From the NCBI GenBank assembly GCA_029379385.1, contig CM055617.1, positions 4,774,001 to 4,838,000 of the forward strand: a DNA stretch of 64,000 nt, read 5' to 3'. Both the position numbers and the translations under genes were made by a program. Source of the DNA: Quillaja saponaria. Its lineage: Eukaryota; Streptophyta; Magnoliopsida; Fabales; Quillajaceae. The notes below the pieces were generated by a model, which worked only from the letters and a program-made list of their open reading frames with translations, searched no databases and was not told the origin of the DNA. Each line of letters opens with the position of its first letter. Position 1 is the stretch's first letter. This document shows, piece after piece, positions 1-10,395 of this stretch.

Positions 1-1101
1 TTAATCAGAATGATGGGTTGTGTTTGGATGGTGATTTTGTGAGGAGGATTGATGGGTTTAATCAGCTCATTGGAATTGCAAAGCTAAATTGAGAAGAAAA
101 AGATTTGAAGGAATAGCAGAAAACAGAGTAGGACTTGTTGAGAATGTATAGATGGGTTTAGAGGAGGACAGCAATGGTGGATGAATTTATATCTAGTAGA
201 GAAGAAGAAGAAAAAATTAGTGGAATATTGTTTCAGAAAAAAAAAAAAAAAAAAAAAGAAAGAAAGAAAGAAGAAGAAATCTGAAAATATGTTGTGTTGG
301 TAAATGAATTGAATTTTGCGAACTGGTGAAACAAAGAAATTTGTTTAGCTGTATTTTAATCTGCCATGGCGTCACGGCGCGTGATAGTACGGTGTGTGTA
401 CCGGATGGTGCCAAAACTTAATTGGGAAGTTTTTGTTTGTTTCTGCCGTTGAGGATGTTGTTGACTAGAGTTGGGGTAGTTGTGGACTAAACCTTGTGCA
501 AAGGGCAGTTTTGATAAAGAAAATGTTTGATTATTAAATAGATTGTGATAATAAAGAATTAGTGGAGTTAAATTAACTTAACCTAAAAAAAATTCTAACG
601 AAGGCACGGGATTGATGTCCATATAACAAATTTCTTAAAAATAATAATTCAACTTTGGCTATATTGATTTTAGTTTCGTTAATTTAGGTTGAGAAACTTA
701 AATAAAATTGAACTACAATTTAGAATCAAAGAGACAAATTCTACTACGAACGAGTATTTAGACATTGCGTTAAGTTTGTGAATAATTTTAACTTGTATTA
801 CAAATCACATTTTATCGTCATAATTTTGTTTTGAAGGTATTTGGGCTGCTTTGTAAGTGTTGGGGCGAATGTTGGGAGTTTGGTAGTTTGAGTCGGTAAC
901 GAAGCTTAAACCATATCTCATTCGTGGGCTAAAAGTTTTGGTCCAGCTTTCTAACAGTCACAGGTCTTCCCCATTTTTACTTTTCCTGTTCTGCCATCTG
1001 AGGCTGAGTTCTGTGCGAGAGAGAGAGAGAAATAGTGCTGCAGAAATTCTCAGAGATCCTCAATTCTGAGAAGTGCCTGCGAGTTGAGAAGAAGCAGAGA
1101 A
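1..1101. other. Intergenic DNA and UNC-50 5' leader
   Basis: No protein is recognisable. An A-rich tract with GAAA repeats lies at about 237-275. The first 210 bases are GA-rich on the plus strand (CT-rich on the minus strand) and could be the 5' leader of a minus-strand gene starting left of the window, but nothing proves this. A GA dinucleotide run at about 1016-1031 lies just upstream of the UNC-50 start and probably belongs to its promoter or 5' UTR. Confidence 0.4.
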
Positions 1102-4100
1102 ATGTTGCCCACAGTTTCTAAAGGACGTCCTTCGTCCTCTTCATCTCGAACCAATCCTATGCTGCTTCAATACCTCCGACGGATAATCAAGGTCCCTTCC
1201 TTCTCTTTTACTGTTGAATATTCTTTCTCTCAAGTGGATCTGACTTCTTGTTTCTCAAATTCCTTCTTCTCCTATTTGTATACGGGGATTGGTTCGAATT
1301 AGGATTTAGGAATATTACTATAAAATATATGCCTCTAAATGTGGCGTCTCCAAGATATATTTGACATTTCTATCAACCTTCGAGTGTGTTTTGGATTGTG
1401 GGTTTATGTGTTGTGGTTGGTTAGCTTTATTGCACTGATTTATTTGAGATGCACTATTTTTTGGTTGAAAACTGTGATTTGATGGACACATTTTGTCTAA
1501 TCATAAACCATTATCAAATGATTTAGACTTTATGAAGATCCCACTAGTTAAGCTAAATTCCTATAAGTGGTTCTTTTGACCTACTAAAGAATTGATGTCG
1601 AGGTGGGGATGCAATGGGATACTGTCAAGTTATTTTAAGCTGGGATCATTTGATAGGAAATTAAAATTTTATTGAGAAAGAAAGAAGTACAATGGAGGAG
1701 AAGAAGTCTTCCTAACCAAGCAAAAAATAGGGAAGAAAAATGTATTCTTAAAACAATAATGTTCTCCAATCATATTGCATATTTACTAAAGAAACACCTT
1801 GGAAGGCTCCTGAAGCAGAATACCAAAGAGAGGCGAGTAAAACAATCTTATCCTAGAGGAGATCCCATGGGAGATAACAATCACAAAAATTCTTGCATTG
1901 CGTTCCAAACATACTCCCCAAATCATTGCAAACTAAGCACATCCCCAAAACACATAACATCAATTTTTTTCCCCAAATTTTGGTAACCAATTACTAAAAA
2001 ATCAGGCAAAGAGCCCGACAGGCCCAAGGAATGCTGTAAATATCAAATAGTCTACACTAGAGAGTCCAAACAAAAGGATAATATCATGTAAAGATCAATA
2101 AAATTTCTGTGGTAATTTGATTTTGGATTTAGGTTGGAGTCCTGACTTCCTCTGTTTCTACTTAATGGTGCTTTCTGCAGCTTACTGAATTGTTGTTTTT
2201 GGTGATTGAAATAACACATTGTAAAAAAATAAAATATAGAATCAGGGGTAGTTTCATTCAGATGTGGCCTCTTGGAATTATTTTGTCACTTAGAATTCTG
2301 ACTATTTAGCCGACCCCAACTAGTTTGGGATTTTAAGGCTTAGTTGAGTAGTTGAGTAGTAGTAGTAGAATTCTGACTATTGTATCTTTTTCAGTTCCTA
2401 TCCTTGCTGCCACTGCACCCCCTATCCTTGCATCACATGCTTAATCCTCATTACCTTAATTTTGATTTTGTTGGTTCTTTGTAGTGGAAACAAATGGATA
2501 TTGAATATACTTTTTGGCAAATGCTTCATTTATGCACCGCGCCGAAGGTGGTGTAAGTATTCACATTTTGGATAATCTTGTTCCTTCTTATTACTGTTAA
2601 TACTGAGTGTTTTATATTATTATGAAGTGCGGCAACTAAAACAACGACACAAAAATGTTTTGTTGGTAATAATGGTCGCATGAATGTCTGCCAACACACA
2701 TACACTCACATGTGGATAAATTTGGTTTTCTTCTTGAGTTTCTTTTCACCACTTTTACTTGATTTCTGATTCGTATTTCTTTTCTAATCATTGTAATTGT
2801 CTATTATGGATGTGGAACTGTTCAATGGATGCAGCTATCAGCATACTCAGTATCATAAACGTAAGTCCATTTCGCATGAAAATGTGGTTTCTTTTTCATG
2901 TATCTTTAATTGCTTTTAAACTGTTAAATGGTGCAGTTATGTTCATCTGATTTTATACTTTATTAATTTTTATATTACTATTTTGATATAGTATGTGACT
3001 TTTTCATAATTTGTATTAAAGAAAAAGCACAATTATCTACAGTGAGTTTTAGAATTATCTATAATCATTAATAGACCGCAAGCTAGAAAAGACAAGAAAG
3101 TAATACGTGCCAAGTAAGGAAGCAATATGTGCATTGTGGTGTAAAACTTAGTAAGTTGGTAGCTTTTTGTTCAGTAGGACTTCTGGTGTTATCTCAAACA
3201 TCAATAAGACTGAATTGAAGAATTAGTACGCTCTGACCTTGTCTCGAGCTGTAAATGTTGTTAATGGAGGTTGGCTAGCTTTTGAATTTAATTCTCATGA
3301 ATGCAAAAGCTATAAGAAACTGAGCAAATTTTATCTGATTGAGTTGTCATTTGCAGTGCTGTTGGTTTCACTGAATGCTTTGCTTATGAATTTTATTTTG
3401 TAAGTATGGGATATTTAAGCTAGCAATTAGATGCTTTGAAAATATATTCACTTTCTTTTTTTTGTTTTTTTTTTACCATTTGGTATCAGAAACCAAGAAC
3501 CAGTGGGCACGTGATGACCCTGCTTTTGTTGTGATCTGCAGCCTTCTTTTGGCAGTTGCTTCTTTGGCTTATTGTGCAGCGTAAGTGTCTTCCATTTTTT
3601 GGTAATGGCTAATCATAATTAGATGAATTAGTAAAATTATTACTTTGATATACTGGTGCTTAATTAGTTGCTAATGTGTATCCTTGGTTAGTCAATCTTG
3701 CCTTTGTATATAGTACATATTTCCGAGTCAAGTTTTTGACTTTAAGTAGCCCTTTTCTGATTTTGTAGCTATGCTTCAATTATTTCAGGTACGCCCATAG
3801 TGCTGCACATGCTGTTTTTGTAGTTCTGTCGGTTTTGTTTTTCCATTTTTTAATAACTGGAGCAGTTCTTGCAACTTTTTGTTGGTAAAGCCCCCATATC
3901 CTCCATTACACATTTCATCCTAATATTTCTGGGAAATCAAATTCCATACCAATACTGTTGCTTTGTTTTAAACCATATGTCCATTGTTCCTGCAGGTTCA
4001 TGAGTAATGCTTACCTCCGAGAAGAGGCTCCCAATAGTCATGTGGTAGAGCAGCGTGTTGAATGGTAAGCTTTAGATACTATTGTTTTTTTGCTTCTTTG

Positions 4101-5406
4101 TATTATGATTTCAAAATTAATCTAGTGTCCACCCTTAATTCACAAGTAATTTATGGAGTTAAATTTATGTGATTACTTGTATTTTGGCGTCCCTCTTAGT
4201 TTCTTTTGAAATGTTCATTATCTTATAGATATTGGATCAATTTTGCTTTATTTTTGTCTTCTACAATCTTAAATGAGTATTTACTGATACCTGATTTTCT
4301 TTGTTGTTTTTCAATGTAGGTTATATGCATTTGATGTGCACTGCAACTCTTTCTTCCCAATGTTTGTTATGCTTTATGGTAAATACTTTAGTTTGCTATT
4401 TTATATCATTGTTACAAAAATTTGGCACCAGAATGTTAATGAGGTCTTGGTTCTATGGCAGTGATCCATTATTTTCTCTCACCTCTATTGGTAGCTCATG
4501 GTTTCATTCCATTGTTGCTGTCAAATTTGCTATTGATGGCGGGTGCTTCTTATTATCATTATCTCAACTTCTTAGGTTATGATGGTAAGGTGCTTTTTTT
4601 TTTCATTGTTATAATGTATCATTGATTTTATTTAATAGAGTTTTAGTTCAGATGGAGAGATAGATAAGCAGAAAGTAGTTTTCTGGATTTGGCAGCACTT
4701 ACGAGATCATTCGTGTAGATATAATTTACAGGAAAGAATTCTACATGGAGTTTGAAAGTGAACTCTTGCTTGGGGAGGGGGTGCAGGCAATCTATGTTTT
4801 TGTTGAATCTTGTTGTAGATACTTTCAAGTTTAAAGCATCTGAATGACTTTCTTGCTGACATTATCTAGACAATATATTCATCTGATCTATGAATTGATT
4901 TTCTGCTGATGATTCATACCATTGAAGTGCATAGTTCTTTCAAAATGGATAAAGAGATTTAGACCACAGAGAGACTCGTTCTCAACATTTCTGGATGCCC
5001 CTATCTCCATCTGAAACTGTAATTTTAAACAAAATGAAGTCAAAATCTGATCAATCAACATGTACGTATTTTTGCTTAAAGCTTGTCTAGGACACTTGTT
5101 TATGGAAGTTTATTTCTAAATTTGAAGCTCCTTATCACAAATTGGCAGTGAATAACCTTTTGAGTTAATGAGCTGACATCTCTTGCTGCAGTACTGCCTT
5201 TTTTGGAGAGGACCACTTTTTTCCTTTACCCAATTGGTGTTGTCATCATCCTTTCGCCCATGTGTAAGTGTCGAATGTAACTCTGAGGTTGTTTTTCATT
5301 TCATGATTTATTGCACCTGAAAACTAAATTCTTATTTGCAGTGATTTTGAGTGGCTTCAATCCATCTAGACATTTTATGAACATGTACTTCAGTCAGCGG
5401 ATATGA
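1102..5406 (+). CDS. UNC50: UNC-50 family integral membrane protein
   Basis: Ten exons with GT-AG borders join to 252 residues: 1102-1191, 2485-2552, 2835-2860, 3490-3580, 3789-3884, 3996-4064, 4320-4378, 4462-4584, 5192-5263, 5342-5406. Phases are consistent and the length (759 nt with stop) matches the family. The start is the first ATG of the open frame. A Ser-rich N-terminus leads to the family block WKQMDIEYTFWQMLHLC, then KNQWARDDPAF, then several hydrophobic membrane segments, ending with GFNPSRHFMNMYFSQRI. UNC-50 homologues are multipass Golgi/ER proteins; the nematode protein is needed for nicotinic receptor trafficking and the yeast relative (Gmh1) binds Arf-GEFs. The plant role is not established, so membrane trafficking is inferred. 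The introns carry retroposon fragments, but the coding sequence is intact. Confidence 0.95.
1660..2060 (-). mobile_element. LINE C-terminal fragment in UNC-50 intron 1
   Basis: On the minus strand this stretch translates piecemeal into text resembling the end of plant LINE polyproteins, for example FGTQCKNFC followed by DKIVLLASLWYSASGAFQG, which fits the common 'ASLW...FRG' tail after the reverse transcriptase. Stops and frame changes interrupt it. It is intronic, 5'-truncated and non-functional. Borders are approximate. The call rests on pattern memory, so confidence is modest. Confidence 0.35.
2307..2366 (+). mobile_element. 60-bp SINE-tail insertion with 15-bp target duplication
   Basis: The insert begins TAGCCGACCCCAACTAGTTT and ends in GTAGTAGTAG. 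This resembles the conserved 3' end of plant Au-type SINEs. It is flanked by perfect 15-bp direct repeats AGAATTCTGACTATT at 2292-2306 and 2367-2381, the signature of target-primed reverse transcription. Only the tail is present, so it is an extreme 5' truncation. It lies in intron 1 of UNC-50 on the same strand. Confidence 0.8.
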
Positions 5407-6519
5407 TTTTTACAATTAACCTTTTTGAGGTATCAATGATATTACGGGTGAGGGGATTAATTGTTGATACTGCATGAACAAGAGAAAGGTTTGGTTGGTA
5501 TATCATTGTTTCTCTATTATATACAAAGAGTAAAAGGTGGAATGCCCCAGTACCTCAGTTTAGGCCTTCTACCACTGCAAAGCAAAGAGGAAAGTAGTTA
5601 AGCCAGAGCTATCAAGTGTATGTTTTCAGGTATAGGAAATATTTTGTTCAAAATGAATCTTCTCAGTGTAATGATTTTTTTCCCCTCGAAATGTTGTGTT
5701 TTGTTCTTTTTTGTACTGAAAAATAGTAACCCTCATCTTCTGTTAATATTAAACATTTTTGAAAGAAGAAAAAAATGAGCTATGGTCTTTGTTGGAAATG
5801 GATCCTCTCCTGTATAGTAGAGGATGGGTCCTGTATCTGGTTTTTCTCCACTTGGATGTGTCTCAGTTATGAGTCTAGATCTTCTTATGTTTTAGTAGCA
5901 AAATTTGTTTTCAAAATTTGAGTATGTTTTGAGTTAGATACACTTTAAGAGAATTGGATGAATTGGTGTATTCAACTGAGATTCAAATCCTCAGTTAAGA
6001 GTTTGTAGAGGCTTTGCTTATTCATTTGAGTTACGTCAAGATCAAGTTGTTGACAGAATAAGCAGTCTAGAATAAAATAAAGATTAAATTCCACCAAAAT
6101 AAAAGTTGACTGAGAGGTCTTGGAAGTTGTTGGGCAGTAGTTGAAATGTCAACAATAATGTTATTAAATTCCAATGTAGATTGGGGAGGTGTCATTAGCA
6201 GTTGTGACTCTAGTCCGTTGAAAAGTGAAGCGGGAAAGTTTTCATCTTCCCTACTAGAATGCAAAGAAAATTTTGGTATTGATGTGGACCTTACATTCTG
6301 GAATTTTATATTAGATAGTTTTGAAATTGTCATTTTTGTGAGAATATTGAAAAGAAGTATCAACCACAGTAGGATTTAAATGATAATCAACACTCAAATA
6401 TTACAAAAGGGAAGTTAGGTATCTATTATTGGGCACAGGTCACCAACAAGTGTAGTTTTAAACAGTACGAAAAACCCAAAAAGCAGTAAAATAGAGCACC
6501 CAGGACATGTCGCACAAGC
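5407..6519. other. UNC-50 3' UTR and convergent spacer
   Basis: This is the 3' region of UNC-50 (several AT-rich poly(A)-signal-like stretches near 5,690-5,770), then the spacer to the convergent CAD gene. Short overlapping open frames on both strands at 6067-6379 have no family resemblance. No other feature was seen. Confidence 0.5.
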
Positions 6520-8541
6520 TTATTCCTCTGTTTTTGATTGATCAAGTTTGCTGCCAGCAACATCCACCACGAACCTGTATCTAACATCGTTCTTCGCCAA
6601 CCTTTCAAAGGCTTTGTTAATGTAATCCATCTTTATGACTTCAATTTCGGAGCTCAGACCCTTCTCTTTGCAGAATTCAAGCATTTCCTCTATCTCTTTC
6701 ATGCTTCCTACAAAGCTTCCTGTGATTGTCTTTCTTCCTGTACAAAAACAGTGCATACCCACCATTGATTACCATTAAACCGAAACTTCTCAATTTTTAA
6801 AAGGAATAACAAAATGCTGAGCACCGACAAAAAACTATTATAGATTTTCCATATGAACACAGATAAGTTTCATTCTTTATCAGGGAATATTTTCAATTTT
6901 TTAACAGAAAGAACAAAATGCAGAGCACCTAGAGAAAAAAAACTCTAGATGGATATTATAATTTTTCATGTTTTAACAGAAAGAACAAAATGAATAGCAC
7001 CCAAAGAAAAAACTCTAGATGGGTATTATAAATTTTCCATTTTACAGAGAAAATTTTCATTTTTTAACAGAAAGAACTAGATGCAGAGCAGCCACAGAAA
7101 AACTCTATTGTCTGCTTTCCATTTTCACAGAGATTCCATTTTTTACAGGCAAAAGTTTAGAAAGCACGAAATGCAGAGCACCCATGTAAACAAATTTTAG
7201 ATGGGTATTATAAATTTCCATTTTACAGAATAGTTTCACTCTTTGGCAGAGAAAATTCTCAAATTCAATTTTAAAACAAAATTGGGTTACCTAGCATGAC
7301 CATGGGGGATACAAATTGCAGAGGGGCATTAATAACACCCATCAAGATCAACTTCCCATCAAGCTTCAACAGAGAAAGGTAGGGCTCAAGAGGGTGAACC
7401 GCAGGCACAGTATCAATGATATAATCAAATGAATCAGCTGCTTCTTGCATCTTAGTTTCATCAGAGCTAACCAGGTACTCATCAGCTCCAAGGTGTTCAA
7501 GAGCTTCCACTTTCTTCTTCTCAGAAGAGCTTATTACAGTAACATGGTGACCCATTGCCTTTGCTATCTTCACCCCCATGTGTCCAACTCCTCCAAGCCC
7601 CAGCACCCCTCCTCTTAATCCACTCTGTTTCAACCCAAAGTGATTCAGTGGACTATATACTGTCACCCCGGCGCACAATAGTGGCGCCGCCTGCTCCGGC
7701 GCCAAACCATTGGGCATCTTCACCACGAACCTGAAACAGCAAATAAAAATGTCAAAAGAATTCTCGAATTGGGTTTTCTTGTAGTGTATATTTCTCAGTT
7801 GTCATGCATGTTAACCAAAATGCAGAATTTGTGAAAAATAGTGTGATTTGGACCAAATTATCAGAAAGTTTTAGTATTTACTTTTGGTCGACCACCATTT
7901 CATCGGCAAAGCCACCTTGGGTGGGTTTCCCATCGGTGTAGACATCATTGTATGACCAAATTTTCTTGTTGCAGTATTGCTCAACGTCTGATTTGCATGG
8001 GAGACAATTTCTGCAGCAACCCACTAAGAGTCCGATTCCAACAACATCTCCTACTTTATATTTGGTCACGTCCGATCCCACCTCCACCACCTCACCTATC
8101 ACTTCATGCCTGTTTGTTTGTTTGATCAGAATCACCATTAAGAAATTAATTAAACACGTACAGAATCATAATCTCTAAGAAAAAATTACGGGGTTAGAGA
8201 TAGATTTTCAGAAAAAAGGTGTAGACTGTAGATGATTATGTACCCAGGAACCATAGGATAGTTTGACATGCCAAGATCATTTTCCACTTGGTGGATATCA
8301 GTGTGGCAAAGTCCACAGTAGAGAACTTTGATGCATACATCTTCCAGGCCTGTGGATCTGCAATTTTTTTTCATAAAAAGTTTCATACAAACAGATAGAA
8401 TTAGATACAAAACAAATAAAGAAAAATTGATTAAGAAAAACTTGGAGATTACCTAAGATTGTATGTGTATGGTGAGAGAATCCCAGATGGGTCTCTTGCT
8501 GCCCATCCTGTTGTTGTTCTTTCCACTTCAAGGCTATCCAT
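6520..8541 (-). CDS. CAD: Cinnamyl alcohol dehydrogenase, bona fide lignin class
   Basis: Five exons on the minus strand, 8541-8453, 8357-8244, 8109-7882, 7730-7291 and 6737-6520, give 362 residues. The enzyme is a zinc- and NADPH-dependent alcohol dehydrogenase that reduces cinnamaldehydes to monolignols in the cytosol. Joined residues match Arabidopsis CAD5 numbering: catalytic zinc ligands C47, H69 (in GHE) and C163; structural zinc cysteines C100, C103, C106 and C114; Rossmann motif GLGGVG at 188-193; and S211-S213 for NADPH. W119 (KKIWSYND) and F299 (GSFVGS) are the substrate-pocket residues typical of bona fide CADs rather than the mannitol/ELI3-type relatives. The start [20 protein letters not shown] fits the family. 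No coding defect was seen. Intron 4 carries degenerate tandem repeats. Confidence 0.95.
6885..7260. repeat. Degenerate tandem repeat in CAD intron 4
   Basis: About four to five diverged copies of a unit of roughly 70-95 bases share the core TTTTAACAGAAAGAACAAAA, then TGCAGAGCACC, then an ACTCTAGATGGGTATTATAA stretch. Cores start near 6899, 6971 and 7063, with a weaker copy near 7155. Each core includes a polypyrimidine- or AG-like signal on one strand, but the repeats lie wholly within the intron. Confidence 0.75.
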
Positions 8542-9299
8542 TTTGATCTCTCAGACAAAACAGAGAGGAAAGATAAGATGGAGAGAATGAAAGGAGTGAA
8601 TTGCTGATTATGGCTTCAATGAAGCATACATAAATACAAAACCAACACTTACTCAGGAAAGTAAAGCAAAGCCAACAGAGGTAGTAGGTGAACTTAGTAG
8701 AATATTATTTTTAGTCAGAAGTAAACCAAATTAAAAGTTAGGTTTTAGATGAAATTTAAATTATAAGCATGACGAGAAAATTTAGACTTTACGAGATTTT
8801 AACAAATACTAGTCAAGCTTAAATATTTTTATAATCTGAATAATTGAATTTAAATGTAAACGATTCGATTTAAAATGAGGCCTTATTTGGTTTTTTTTAC
8901 CCCTTCGGATCTTCTCAATCTTACAAAAAATAGGATCGTACAGCTGTGATCTTAATTTACATACAAGATGTTTTTTCATTGGCCCCACCACCAGAATTTT
9001 GGTGCTTCTGAACTGCATACGTGTTTAAGGAATTGGTTGATTTTTTTTCTCTTGAATTATTTTTTTTACAGATTCGAATTTTAATATTATAGAGACACAA
9101 TTCATCAATTGTGGAACACAGATATATCTCATCACTCCATCAACCGCGTACACTTTTTATAATTAATAAAGTTATTTGGAATATGAAATGTAAATGTAAT
9201 TAATTTTTTAAATACAATAATTTATTTAAATTAAGAAAAAAAATACAATTGGTATGTTGATGGAGTTTTTTTATCAATTTCTGTTTTAATTATTTTTTC
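8542..9299. other. CAD promoter and AT-rich spacer
   Basis: Upstream region of the minus-strand CAD gene. The first 100 bases look like a 5' leader and core promoter, but I do not see a clear TATA box. The rest is AT-rich DNA with no recognisable gene. A 69-codon open frame at 8809-9018 has no family resemblance. Confidence 0.4.
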
Positions 9300-10395
9300 T
9301 AAATGAATTATTCTAATATGTACTCACTTTTTTAAATAAAATTTGCTCTAATAATCAGATATTTGTTAAAAGACTTTGTTCCTTTGTTGTAACCTATGAG
9401 GATATATTGATCATTATGAAAATAATCACTTCTAGAAATAAAAATCTTCATTCTTATACTTCTTGGTCTTTTTTTTAGCTAACAATTAGAGAGGCAGGCA
9501 AGAAGTATTAGTTGTCATTGACACCTTTTGTTGTTGTTGTGGTTTTTGTTAAAATTCAAGTGATGGATTTAACAATTAGTGTCGTGCCAGTTAGCTGTTG
9601 AACTAATGATTTTGGTATTGTTTTACTAATTAACAACATTGGCTTTTATTAGTTGGTTCAGCATGACATTTTTATTTTTTAATTTAAGTGATGGATTTAG
9701 CAACCAACGCCGTGCCCGTTAGTAGTTTAGTTGAAGTAATTGACCATCTATTTGCCAAACTTATGGGGGAGAAAAGTGATAGGCACCATATTGAAATTCT
9801 TTTTTTCTTTCTAAATGTATTATTCTAATATGTACTCACTCTTTTAAATAAAATTTGCTCTTATAATTAGATATTTGTTCAAAAAATTTGTTCCTTTGTT
9901 GTAACCTAGGAGGATATATTAATCATTATGAAAATAATCACTTCTAAATATAATCCAAGATATACAAGACACCATAGAAACTGCAAAATCTTTATTCTTG
10001 TACTTCTTGGTCTTGGACGGGAAAGTTTTTTTTAGCTAACAATTGAAGAGACAGGCAAGAAGTATTGGTTGTCCATGACACCTTTTATTTTTTATTTTAT
10101 TGTTAAATTCAAATGACAAATTTAATAATCATTATTATTTTTTATTTTATTTTATTGTTAAATTCAAATGACAAATTTAATAATCAGTGCAGTGCCGTAT
10201 CAGTTACTAGTTAAACTAATGACATCGATAATATTTTACTAGGTCAAACTAACAACTTTGACATTTATCATTATCTTACCCTTGTGCCCGTTACCATTTG
10301 AACTAATACAGACATTACACCTTTTGCCTTGATAGAAAAGTAATTGACCATCTATTGCCACACTTATGGGGGAGAAAATGGATGGGCAGCAATTA
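9300..10395. repeat. Tandem direct duplication, about 490 and 580 bp
   Basis: Copy 1 (about 9300-9785) and copy 2 (about 9815-10395) share colinear blocks: TATTCTAATATGTACTCACT, TTTGTTCCTTTGTTGTAACC, ATTATGAAAATAATCACTTC, the GGCAAGAAGTATT block, GTGCCCGTTA and AAGTAATTGACCATCTAT, ending in CTTATGGGGGAGAAAA. Copy 2 also contains a local duplication of about 50 bp, repeating AAATTCAAATGACAAATTTAATAATCA near 10,100-10,185 with intervening T-rich sequence. No coding potential was seen. The divergence suggests an old duplication. Confidence 0.8.

Noticed and set aside
217..414. 65-codon minus-strand frame ending in many Phe
   Set aside because: Its Phe run is the translation of a homopolymer tract; no other support.
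6067..6379. Overlapping 98- and 77-codon frames on opposite strands
   Set aside because: No family resemblance, and mutually overlapping frames in AT-rich DNA are expected by chance.
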